Part shown: piece after piece, positions 1 through 5,760 of the stretch
Position numbering within the stretch: the stretch's first letter is position 1
How the letters are laid out: each line of letters begins with the position of its first letter
Assembly (NCBI GenBank): GCA_027294925.1
Contig: JAPULM010000551.1
Span: forward strand, 1 to 7,907
Direction of reading: 5' to 3'
Source of the DNA: a bacterium
GTDB lineage: Bacteria > Tectomicrobia > Entotheonellia > Entotheonellales > Entotheonellaceae
Length of the DNA stretch: 7,907 nt
The notes under the pieces: generated by a model
Seen by the model: only the letters and a program-made list of their open reading frames with translations
The model's database searches: none
Told to the model about the DNA's origin: nothing
Position numbers and translations under genes: made by a program

Positions 1-559
1 CATGGAAATGTCTAAAGGGCAGGTTGTTGAAACGCTCAAACAACGTGACCTCACCATCAGTGAAGCCGATTATTACCTTATTATTAGCTCAAAAACGGCA
101 TCTCTCTTCGCCGCTTCTTGCACGATTGGGGCGCTGGTGGGCGCGGTGCCTGTACAACAACGCGCCGCCCTGACTGCTTTTGGCAACGAATTAGGTCTAG
201 CATTTCAGATCGCTGACGACACGTTAGATTTTGTGGCACCCGAAGCACGGCTGGGCAAACCGGTGAATAGCGACCTTAAGGAAGGTAAAATCACCTTGCC
301 GATCATTGTCGCAATGCAACACGCCACACCTGGCGAAGTCCAGACCATCACAGACTACTTGGACAATGAACAAGTGACCGATGCTGATGCTCAGACCATC
401 TTGGCCTTTCTCGAAAAACACAACGCCTTACAAACCACCATGGGCAAAGCGCATGACCATATTACCAAGGCCAAACAGTTTTTAGACGCCTTTCCTGCCT
501 CGCCGGCATTGGACACCTTGTACGCCTTAGCCGATTTTATCATCGCCCGTGATGTCTAA
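1..559 (+). CDS. Polyprenyl diphosphate synthase, C-terminal part (5' end outside window)
   Basis: This is a trans-isoprenyl diphosphate synthase (IspA/IspB/GGPS family), which condenses isopentenyl diphosphate onto an allylic diphosphate to make the long prenyl chain of quinones or undecaprenyl-type precursors. The 185 visible residues (reading frame from base 2) contain the second Asp-rich motif DDTLD (residues 72-76, preceded by GLAFQIA), which binds Mg-diphosphate, followed by the conserved GK...DLKEGKITLP block (about 85-100). The K-T-A-S-L-F-A-A-S-C helix before it is also typical. The first DDxxD motif and roughly the N-terminal 130-150 residues are missing because the gene starts outside the window; the ATG at base 2 lies inside the fold and is unlikely to be the true start. 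The stop codon overlaps the start of the maf gene, so the two are probably co-translated. Chain length and product cannot be read from this fragment. Confidence 0.93.
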   Translation, partial: MEMSKGQVVETLKQRDLTISEADYYLIISSKTASLFAASCTIGALVGAVPVQQRAALTAFGNELGLAFQIADDTLDFVAPEARLGKPVNSDLKEGKITLPIIVAMQHATPGEVQTITDYLDNEQVTDADAQTILAFLEKHNALQTTMGKAHDHITKAKQFLDAFPASPALDTLYALADFIIARDV

Positions 560-1193
560 TAGGCGTCCCCAAACTCAGCAACCAACCGCAGCGCAAGTCA
601 TTTTAGCTTCAGCTTCGCTACCCCGGCGCGACCTCCTTGCCCAGCTCGCCATTCCTTTTACTGTCATGCCGGCCGACATTGAGGAACACCCCTTGCGGCA
701 TGAAACGCCTCGTACCTATGTCCTGCGCGTCGCCAAAGACAAGGCCTACGATATAGCGCAACGTTTTCCTGATGCCGTGGTGCTGGGCGCCGACACAGCT
801 GTGATCATCGACCAGCAAATCCTCGGCAAACCCACTGGCGATGAAGACGCCAAGCGTATGCTCAGCCAACTCAGCGGTCGTCTCCACCAGGTCATTACCG
901 GACTGGCCTGTTTGCGATATCGGCGCCGATTCTGCCGCCAGGTTAGCGTCTGCACAACGGTGCGTTTTCGCGAATTGTCGGCGGCGGAAATTGAACATTA
1001 TGTAGCGACGCACAAGCCGTTTGACAAAGCCGGCGCCTACGCCATTCAGGGCCAGGCAGCAACATTTGTAGACAAATTGGACGGTTGTTATACCAATGTT
1101 GTGGGTTTACCTTTGTCGCATACCGCAGAACTGCTGCGCGTGGCTGGGTTGGTGGTTACGCTGCCGGAGCGTAGTGCGAAAAACGCATGGTGA
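552..1193 (+). CDS. maf: Maf-family nucleoside triphosphate pyrophosphatase (YhdE-like dTTP/UTP type)
   Basis: Maf proteins hydrolyse non-canonical or excess nucleoside triphosphates to monophosphates in the cytoplasm and have been linked to septum inhibition. Residues numbered from the ATG at 552: the N-terminal loop L-A-S-A-S with the following R-R-D-L-L (about 18-29), the catalytic-Asp motif GADT (79-82), LGKP (91-94), and AGAYAIQGQAA (160-170) followed by NVVGLPL (about 182-188). The AYAIQG and NVVGLPL blocks point to the YhdE-type dTTP/UTP subfamily rather than YceF. Length (213 aa) is slightly long because of an N-terminal extension of about 14 residues. A GTG at 549 directly precedes the ATG and could also serve as start. 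No Shine-Dalgarno sequence is seen, and the start lies inside the last codons of the prenyl synthase gene, so translation is probably coupled. One oddity is S-L-P-R-R where the family usually has S-P-R-R-R. The 3' end overlaps the EF-G gene on the other strand by 38 bp. Confidence 0.92.
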   Translation: MSNRRPQTQQPTAAQVILASASLPRRDLLAQLAIPFTVMPADIEEHPLRHETPRTYVLRVAKDKAYDIAQRFPDAVVLGADTAVIIDQQILGKPTGDEDAKRMLSQLSGRLHQVITGLACLRYRRRFCRQVSVCTTVRFRELSAAEIEHYVATHKPFDKAGAYAIQGQAATFVDKLDGCYTNVVGLPLSHTAELLRVAGLVVTLPERSAKNAW

Positions 1194-3204
1194 ATGTTCC
1201 CCGCCCCTGACTGGAAGAGCGCAGATCGGTGCTATAACCAAAAATAGCAGCTAATGGCGCCAGGGCAATGACCGCCTGCATACGCCCACGTGGCTCAACG
1301 CCCTCGACAATGCCGTGGCGGCTTTGCAAACCGCCAATCACACTACCGATAAATTCCTCCGGAAGCAAAACTTCCAGGCGCATAACCGGCTCAAGCAGAA
1401 TCGATTGCGCCATGTCAAGTGCCCGCCGCAATGCCTGTCCGGCAACGATCTGAAAGGCCAAGACGGAACTATCGTCCTGCCGATACGTCATCTGACGCAA
1501 TTCGACCTCGATATCCACTACCGGATAACCCTGGAGCGTACCGGACGACACCGCATCCATGACGCCCTGCCGTACCGCTTCGATATATTCGGGCGCGATC
1601 TGCTGATCAGCCGAGATCAAATTTGAAAACGACACCCCGGCGCCATTAGGAGCTGGCCTGATGCCAAGACGGACAGCGGCAAAATGCTGCTTAGCGGCGA
1701 TCTCGCGCTCGAAATGCTCAGCCGCCTCGGCCTCCCCTTGCACGGTTTCACGGTAGACCACCTGGGGGTTTCCCGTCTTGACCTCGAGTCGAAACTCATC
1801 TCGCAAACGTCGTATCAGCACCTCAAGATGTAACTCCCCCATACCCGAAACAATGGTCTGCCCGCGCTCTTCATCGAACACCGTCTGCAAGGTCGGGTCT
1901 TCCTCACACAATTTCTTTAAAGCAAATGCCAACTTTTCTTGCTCGGCCACCGAGCGCGGCTCGAGCGCCAAAGAAATTACCGGCTCAGGAAAGGTTATGG
2001 CCTCAAAGCGGATGGGATGAGCGGCATCACACAAGGTATCTCCGGTTGTCGTGTCCTTCAAGCCTGTAACGGCAACAATATCGCCTGCCCCGCTATGCGC
2101 CAAGCGCTCACGTTTATTGGCAAACATGCGCAACAGACGCGCCACACGCTCTTCGTGTTGCGTCCGAGGGTTATACAGCATGACACCGGGCTCAAGCTGG
2201 CCGGAATAGATACGTAGATAAGTTAAACGTCGCCCTTGATCGATTACGACCTTAAAAGCCAATGCCGCAACAGGCTCTTGTGTCTCACTACGACGCGCCA
2301 CAGTCGTCTCATCACGCGGATCGATACCAACGATAGCAGGCACATCAATGGGCGACGGCAAATACCAAACGATCGCATCAAGTAAGGGCTGGATGCCCTT
2401 ATTGCGTAAGCCTGAACCCAGTAATACCGGAACACATGCCCCGGCTAAGGTGGCCTGGCGGATGGCTGCGCGCACTCGCTCAGGGGTCAGTTCGTTACCC
2501 GCCAGATGCTGTTCGAGCAGCGCTTCATCGTGTTCCGCTACCGCGTCAAGCAAAGCCTCCCGAGCCGCCTCTGCCTGGTCGCGTAATTCTGCTGCAATGA
2601 CATCCACTGCCGGCGTCACCCCCAGATCATCATTGCGCCAGGTCAAACACCGCATCTCAACTAAATCAATAACGCCGCGAAAGGTTTCTTCGCTGCCTAA
2701 GGGTAGCTGAAGGAGCACAGGCGACGCCCCAAGTTTATCGCGCATCTCTTGCAAGACGCGCTGATAATCCGTCCCTAAACGATCCATTTTGTTGATCAAC
2801 GCCAAACGCGGCACATGATAACGATCAGCCTGATTCCATACCGATTCCGACTGCGGTTGGACACCCTCCACCGCAGAAAAAATGGCAACAGCGCCGTCTA
2901 GCACACGCAGGCTGCGTTCCACTTCAATGGCAAAATCGACATGCCCCGGCGTATCAATGACATTGATTTGATGATTTTCCCATAGGCAGGTCGAAGCTGC
3001 CGCCGTAATCGTAATGCCGCGCTCGCGCTCCTGCGGCATCCAGTCCATCACGGCTTCGCCATCGTGCACTTCGCCAAGTTTATGGATCCGCCCGGTATAA
3101 TACAGCATACGTTCGGTTACGGTGGTTTTGCCAGCATCAATATGCGAAATAATACCGATATTTCTCAAACGCTGAAGCTGAGCAGTTCTATTCGTTGCAG
3201 CCAT
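1156..3204 (-). CDS. Elongation factor G paralogue (EF-G2-like translational GTPase)
   Basis: This is a ribosomal translocase-family GTPase of 682 aa, close to full EF-G length. Visible GTPase motifs are SHIDAGKT (20-27, P-loop), RGITIT (62-67, switch I), DTPGH (84-88), and NKMD (138-141). The C-terminal half has the YRETV and GYPVVDIEVEL blocks of domain IV and ends in domain V with GYSTDLRSSSQGRGTFTMRFSHY. The gene stands alone, without rpsL, rpsG or tuf, which suggests a second copy rather than the main fusA. The start VHDGEAVMDWMPQERERG and the lack of an insert before DTPGH resemble the type-2 EF-G of delta-proteobacteria/spirochaetes, some of which act mainly in ribosome recycling; this assignment is inference. 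At the domain IV tip, where E. coli EF-G has His583 (Y-H-x-x-D-S-S), this protein has Arg575 (Y-R-Q-D-D-S-S). The ATG at 3204 was preferred over an upstream in-frame GTG at 3249, because it begins right before the conserved LRNIGI block and downstream of the predicted promoter. Its Shine-Dalgarno sequence is weak. Confidence 0.95.
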   Translation of the reverse strand: MAATNRTAQLQRLRNIGIISHIDAGKTTVTERMLYYTGRIHKLGEVHDGEAVMDWMPQERERGITITAAASTCLWENHQINVIDTPGHVDFAIEVERSLRVLDGAVAIFSAVEGVQPQSESVWNQADRYHVPRLALINKMDRLGTDYQRVLQEMRDKLGASPVLLQLPLGSEETFRGVIDLVEMRCLTWRNDDLGVTPAVDVIAAELRDQAEAAREALLDAVAEHDEALLEQHLAGNELTPERVRAAIRQATLAGACVPVLLGSGLRNKGIQPLLDAIVWYLPSPIDVPAIVGIDPRDETTVARRSETQEPVAALAFKVVIDQGRRLTYLRIYSGQLEPGVMLYNPRTQHEERVARLLRMFANKRERLAHSGAGDIVAVTGLKDTTTGDTLCDAAHPIRFEAITFPEPVISLALEPRSVAEQEKLAFALKKLCEEDPTLQTVFDEERGQTIVSGMGELHLEVLIRRLRDEFRLEVKTGNPQVVYRETVQGEAEAAEHFEREIAAKQHFAAVRLGIRPAPNGAGVSFSNLISADQQIAPEYIEAVRQGVMDAVSSGTLQGYPVVDIEVELRQMTYRQDDSSVLAFQIVAGQALRRALDMAQSILLEPVMRLEVLLPEEFIGSVIGGLQSRHGIVEGVEPRGRMQAVIALAPLAAIFGYSTDLRSSSQGRGTFTMRFSHYAPAA

Positions 3205-3233
3205 TTGTCTACATCGCTTCTGTTGTAAGAAAA

Positions 3234-3263
3234 TTTGACAATAATGCACTCACATATTACACT
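3234..3263 (+). promoter_or_regulatory. Sigma-70-type promoter for the diadenylate cyclase gene, with embedded ACTCA
   Basis: A perfect -35 box TTGACA (3235-3240) is followed after exactly 17 bp by TACACT (3258-3263, 4 of 6 consensus positions including the important first, second and last). Transcription would begin near 3270, leaving a leader of about 57 nt before the ATG at 3327. ACTCA (3248-3252) lies between the boxes at the same offset as in the dnaJ operon promoter. A better -10 sequence (TAAAAT, 3263-3268) exists but its 22-bp spacing is too long. Confidence 0.6.
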
Positions 3264-3287
3264 AAAATAGCGTCCCTTGCATGTCAA
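3259..3287 (-). promoter_or_regulatory. Sigma-70-type promoter for the EF-G paralogue, overlapping the opposite promoter
   Basis: On the minus strand a perfect TTGACA (3287 to 3282) is followed after 17 bp by TAGTGT (3264 to 3259; T, A and final T match). The start would be near 3252, giving a leader of about 48 nt before the EF-G ATG. The -10 box occupies almost the same bases as the -10 of the + strand promoter, so only one polymerase can occupy the site at a time. The -10 match is modest (3 of 6), which limits confidence. Confidence 0.45.
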
Positions 3288-3326
3288 CCTTCGACCGCTC
3301 ATCTTTCTTGTTGCAACGAGACAATC

Positions 3327-4196
3327 ATGCGCCTTCTGAATAAGGTGATCGTCGAATCCGCCTGCACGATCGCGAACGAGATTGACGCCAAAGCCCTTTT
3401 TGTGTACGCTGACGCGCTGCACGACTATCCAATTCCGACTGGAGGCTTGGTGCAAACCGACGTTATTCTCGTTACCCAACAAGATCATCCGGCCCAGCCT
3501 AGCGCCGAGATCAAGACCACGATACGTCTGCCGTCGATTCCACTTACCCGCATGGCGCAAATCAAGCTAGCCGTTGTCATGAGTCTGTCGGAAGGTTACG
3601 TGACGTCCGGAGACAAAATTGTTTGCCTGACAGGTACCCCGGCGCTGGAAACTCTTGATTGTATTTTGGTTCTTGATATCGGCAAAGAGTACGAACTCAT
3701 CACCTCTGCCCAGGCCATCGACATCGCCCAATACATTCCATCTGAAGTCTTTGAAGCGATTATCAACCTTGCCGTCGAGCTGGCCAACCAAGGCCGCGAA
3801 GGGAAACCCGTCGGCGCAACGTTCGTCATTGGCGATAACGAAAAGGTGATGCAGTTCTCCCGCCAGACGATTTTCAACCCATTCCATGGGTATCCTGAGG
3901 AAGAACGCAACATTTTAAACCCACAACTACGAGAAACCCTTAAGGAGTTTTCCGTTCTTGATGGTGCCTTTGTCATCCGACAAGACGGCGTTGTGTTATG
4001 TGCCGGCCGACACTTAAGCGCTGCGCTCAATTCAACTGTCGATCTGCCTCGGGGGCTCGGCTCTCGCCACGTTGCGGCCGCCGGCATCACATCTGTCACC
4101 CAAGCCATTGCGATCGTTATCTCCGAATCAACCGGCGACGTCCGCATTTTTAAGGATGGCGCTATTCTAATGGAAATCGAAAAGCCCTCCTATTAG
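3327..4196 (+). CDS. Diadenylate cyclase (c-di-AMP synthase) with pyruvate-kinase-C-like N-terminal domain, CdaZ-like
   Basis: This protein (289 aa) should join two ATP molecules into the second messenger c-di-AMP. The C-terminal DAC (DisA_N) domain spans about residues 165-289. It has the DGA motif (212-214, in LDGAFVIRQDG), the second nucleotide-binding motif in GLGSRHVAA (243-251), and the AIAIVISESTGDVRIF strand region (260-275). The N-terminal part (1 to about 125) resembles the pyruvate kinase C-terminal alpha/beta domain: V-E-S-A-C-T-I-A-N-E-I-D-A-K-A near the start and GDKIVCLTG...LDIGKEYE at 95-122. This PK_C-plus-DAC arrangement is that of CdaZ-type enzymes and lacks the DisA DNA-binding region; no membrane segment is seen. 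The usual RHR motif reads R-H-V (247-249), a change at a residue that normally contacts nucleotide. The ATG at 3327 has only a weak ribosome site (CGAGA). A longer frame from TTG 3195 was rejected because it would begin upstream of the promoter and inside EF-G. Confidence 0.88.
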   Translation: MRLLNKVIVESACTIANEIDAKALFVYADALHDYPIPTGGLVQTDVILVTQQDHPAQPSAEIKTTIRLPSIPLTRMAQIKLAVVMSLSEGYVTSGDKIVCLTGTPALETLDCILVLDIGKEYELITSAQAIDIAQYIPSEVFEAIINLAVELANQGREGKPVGATFVIGDNEKVMQFSRQTIFNPFHGYPEEERNILNPQLRETLKEFSVLDGAFVIRQDGVVLCAGRHLSAALNSTVDLPRGLGSRHVAAAGITSVTQAIAIVISESTGDVRIFKDGAILMEIEKPSY

Positions 4197-4203
4197 CGCT
4201 CTT

Positions 4204-4222
4204 GAGCCGCCATCCGGCTCTT
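4204..4222 (+). terminator. Weak hairpin terminator candidate after the diadenylate cyclase gene
   Basis: GAGCCG (4204-4209) and CGGCTC (4215-4220) form a 6-bp G+C-rich stem with a 5-nt loop, starting 7 bp after the stop codon. Only two T residues follow before AACAAAG, so the U-tract is poor; termination may be partial or Rho-assisted. Confidence 0.35.
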
Positions 4223-4230
4223 AACAAAGA

Positions 4231-4283
4231 ACTCATATTTGACATATATAGACTCATATCTTATACTAGAAACCAACTCATAT
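4231..4283 (+). repeat. Three direct repeats of ACTCATAT over the dnaJ operon promoter (operator candidate)
   Basis: ACTCATAT occurs at 4231-4238, 4252-4259 and 4276-4283, all in the same orientation. Copy 1 abuts the -35 box, copy 2 lies between -35 and -10, and copy 3 sits just after the predicted start site. Copies 1 and 3 match over 11 bp (AACTCATATTT). ACTCA is shared with the HAIR operator of HspR repressors (CTTGAGT-N7-ACTCAAG), and an HspR-like gene is second in the operon. Copy 2 is preceded, at the HAIR spacing of 7, by TTTGACA, which keeps only TTGA of the left arm. The match to HAIR is therefore partial. Confidence 0.6.
4239..4267 (+). promoter_or_regulatory. Strong sigma-70-type promoter of the dnaJ-merR-dnaJ-HU operon
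   Basis: TTGACA (4239-4244, perfect) and TATACT (4262-4267, 5 of 6) are separated by 17 bp. The predicted start is about 4274, giving a leader of about 90 nt before the first J-protein gene. This leader contains a small hairpin (ACGGT 4295-4299 with ACCGT 4307-4311). The ACTCATAT repeats overlap the promoter, as expected for a promoter that is strong unless repressed. Confidence 0.75.
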
Positions 4284-4364
4284 TTACAAAAAAAACGGTT
4301 ATGTAGACCGTATTGAAATTTAACGGAACTGTCTCAAATAGACGAAAGAGGGCGTATTGGTACG

Positions 4365-5324
4365 ATGCGCCGCGGATTTGTACGCATGCCAAACGATGAT
4401 TATTATAAGGTTCTTGGCGTCAAACATGATGCCAGCACCAAAGACATCAAGCAAGCCTATCGGCGTCTAGCCCGGCATTATCATCCCGACGTAAACCCTG
4501 GCGACACAGCTGCCGAGCAGAAATTCAAAGAAATCTCGCAAGCCTACGCCGTGCTCGGCAATGCGGAAGACCGTAAGAAATATGATCAGTTCGGAGCGCA
4601 GGCGTTTAGCGGTAGCTTCGATCCGTTTTCCCGTCATGCCTCTCGAGGTTTTCAATCTGGCAATATCAAAGACTTTTTTGGCAATTTCGGCGGGCAAGGA
4701 AATTTTACTGAAGGTTTTGGCTCTCTATTCGACGACTTATTTGGCCAAACAAAGTCAAAAATGCCAACCACTCCGCAACGTGGTGCCGATCTTGAGCAGA
4801 CCGTTGAAATTGGCTTCGAAGATGCCGTTCAGGGCACCACAAGCGATGTCCAGATAACCCGACGGGATGGGCGATCCGAACGCTTACGGGTAAAAATACC
4901 GGCAGGTGTTGACACCCATTCGAGGATTCGATTAGCCGGTAAAGGGGAGCCCGGCACCTTTGGTGAACCGCCGGGTAATTTATTTATTATCACCCATGTT
5001 AAACCGCATCCTTTTTTTAGCCGTGACGGCAGCGACATTATTTGTGAAATCCCTGTGACCCTTGCCGAGGCCTTGTTAGGGGCCAAAATTAATGTTCCAA
5101 CTATTGATGGCAAAACAAGCATGACCTTGCCGGCGGGCACTCAAAATGGCCGCACATTTCGTCTGCGCGGCAAAGGTGTCCCGCATCTTCGCGAGGCGGG
5201 GAGAGGCGATCAATATGTTACCCTGAAAGTCGTTCTCCCAGTTGAAATTGATGATCACTCTCGCAAGCTGATTGAAGAATTCGAGCGGCGCAATCCTCTA
5301 CAACCACGCGCCGATATGAGGTAG
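4365..5324 (+). CDS. DnaJ-family J-protein without zinc finger (CbpA/type II)
   Basis: This is a co-chaperone that delivers substrates to DnaK and stimulates its ATPase. Domains in order: J-domain (about residues 10-76) with HPD at 40-42; a Gly/Phe-rich linker (about 77-127, with repeated D-x-F and G-F motifs and a [11 protein letters not shown] end); then two beta-sandwich substrate domains (about 140-300), including [22 protein letters not shown] and the second-domain [11 protein letters not shown] stretch. The four CxxCxGxG repeats of DnaJ are absent, so this is a CbpA-like type II protein of typical length (319 aa). The ATG at 4365 has AAGAGGG 12 nt upstream, somewhat far; an ATG at 4386 (giving M-P-N-D-D-Y-Y) is equally good by similarity but lacks its own site. 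It is the first gene of the operon, with 6 bp to merR. Which of cbpA or a lineage-specific paralogue name applies cannot be settled here. Confidence 0.93.
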   Translation: MRRGFVRMPNDDYYKVLGVKHDASTKDIKQAYRRLARHYHPDVNPGDTAAEQKFKEISQAYAVLGNAEDRKKYDQFGAQAFSGSFDPFSRHASRGFQSGNIKDFFGNFGGQGNFTEGFGSLFDDLFGQTKSKMPTTPQRGADLEQTVEIGFEDAVQGTTSDVQITRRDGRSERLRVKIPAGVDTHSRIRLAGKGEPGTFGEPPGNLFIITHVKPHPFFSRDGSDIICEIPVTLAEALLGAKINVPTIDGKTSMTLPAGTQNGRTFRLRGKGVPHLREAGRGDQYVTLKVVLPVEIDDHSRKLIEEFERRNPLQPRADMR

Positions 5325-5330
5325 CCAGGG

Positions 5331-5636
5331 ATGTCCGCTGAGCAAGGCAAAGAATACTTCACCATCAGTGTGGTTTCCGACATGTTTAACATACATCCGC
5401 AAACCTTGCGGATGTATGAGCGTGAAGGTCTGTTATGCCCCCATCGTTCGTCAGGCAATACACGGCTCTACTCACGCCACGATATTGAGCATCTCAGTAC
5501 GATTTTGAATCTGACACGCGAGATGGGCGTCAATCTTGCGGGCGTCACGGTTATTATGGACCTGCTAGAAAAACTACGCCACGTCCAACAAGAAAAACAG
5601 AACCTATTGGACATACATGAGACGTTAGAAAATTAG
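5331..5636 (+). CDS. MerR-family transcriptional regulator, HspR-like
   Basis: This is a 101-aa DNA-binding protein with a winged helix of MerR type. Helix-turn-helix signature: F-T-I-S-V-V-S-D-M-F-N (10-20) then IHPQTLRMYEREGL (21-34), the typical HspR second helix. The wing follows (N-T-R-L-Y-S, 43-48), then DIEHLSTILNLTREMGVNLAG (51-71). A short charged helix (about 77-98) could form the dimer coiled coil. It has no metal or ligand domain, fitting HspR, which senses heat shock through DnaK in organisms studied. HspR proteins are often somewhat longer, so the C-terminus is short here. It starts 6 bp after the J-protein stop; GAGG (5318-5321), overlapping that stop region, is the likely ribosome site, so translation is probably coupled. 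Position between two dnaJ genes and the ACTCA repeats at the operon promoter suggest autoregulation; this is inference. Confidence 0.88.
   Translation: MSAEQGKEYFTISVVSDMFNIHPQTLRMYEREGLLCPHRSSGNTRLYSRHDIEHLSTILNLTREMGVNLAGVTVIMDLLEKLRHVQQEKQNLLDIHETLEN
5390..5418. repeat. Perfect 11-bp inverted repeat inside merR
   Basis: CATACATCCGC (5390-5400) and GCGGATGTATG (5408-5418) are exact reverse complements separated by 7 bp. They cover the codons of residues 20-30, the conserved H-P-Q-T-L-R-x-Y-E segment of the helix-turn-helix. There is no T-tract, so it is not a standard terminator. It may be an RNA hairpin, a protein-binding palindrome, or codon coincidence. Confidence 0.85.
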
Positions 5637-5695
5637 CATCCAGCCAGCTATCGAGGAACGTGTTCGGCTTTGCGTACCATGGGCGCGGCTTTTAG

Positions 5696-5760
5696 CCTGC
5701 TCCGCATGCCATGCGTACCCCATGATATTTCGGCATAAGATCTGACAAGGACAGGAGGAT
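5696..5760 (+). promoter_or_regulatory. Leader of second dnaJ: unusually close ribosome site and possible masking stem
   Basis: AGGAGG (5753-5758) ends only 2 nt before the ATG at 5761, unusually close; AAGGA (5747-5751) at 9 nt may help. CCTGCT (5696-5701) can pair with AGGAGG with one G-G mismatch (5699/5755), the type of imperfect anti-Shine-Dalgarno pairing found in ROSE RNA thermometers. A local hairpin (CGCAT 5703-5707 with ATGCG 5711-5715) lies inside. The enclosed loop (51 nt) is much longer than in known ROSE elements, so this is only a candidate. The rest of the 124-bp gap after merR shows no convincing promoter; TGCGTACC occurs twice (5671-5678, 5712-5719). Confidence 0.25.

Noticed and set aside
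3205..3249. Upstream GTG start for EF-G at 3249
   Set aside because: It adds 15 residues not seen in EF-G and would begin within a few bases of the predicted transcription start; ATG 3204 fits the family N-terminus.
3263..3268. TAAAAT as -10 box for the + strand promoter
   Set aside because: It has 5 of 6 matches but 22 bp spacing from TTGACA, outside the working range; TACACT at 17 bp was chosen.
3195..3326. Longer diadenylate cyclase start at TTG 3195
   Set aside because: It would begin inside the EF-G gene and upstream of the predicted promoter, and the added residues do not resemble the family.
3596..4147. Long minus-strand open frame opposite the diadenylate cyclase
   Set aside because: Its protein is low in recognisable motifs and lies fully antisense to a strongly conserved gene; it is a coding shadow. 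The same applies to minus-strand frames at 618-1013 and 5900-6346.
4295..4343. Small hairpins in the leader of the first J-protein (4295-4311, 4331-4343) as a riboswitch or thermometer
   Set aside because: Stems are only 4-5 bp and do not cover the Shine-Dalgarno AAGAGGG at 4346-4352.
4197..4364. CIRCE (HrcA operator) or perfect HAIR element upstream of the dnaJ operon
   Set aside because: No TTAGCACTC-N9-GAGTGCTAA match and no full CTTGAGT-N7-ACTCAAG is present; only ACTCA half-sites are found. CTTGAG at 4201 belongs to the hairpin after the cyclase gene.
5671..5724. TGCGTACC direct repeat and CATGGG/CCCATG inverted repeat in the merR-dnaJ gap
   Set aside because: The arms are short (6-8 bp) with no clear link to a promoter; not strong enough for a separate claim.
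5718..5727. CCCCATGATA as a sigma-32 -10 element before the second dnaJ
   Set aside because: No CTTGAA-like -35 lies 13-16 bp upstream; the nearest similar sequence (CTTTTAG at 5689) is 22 bp away and poorly matched.
5637..5738. Extension of merR past its TAG stop (33 further open codons)
   Set aside because: The translated stretch does not resemble HspR C-termini and there is no sign of stop suppression; treated as leader sequence.
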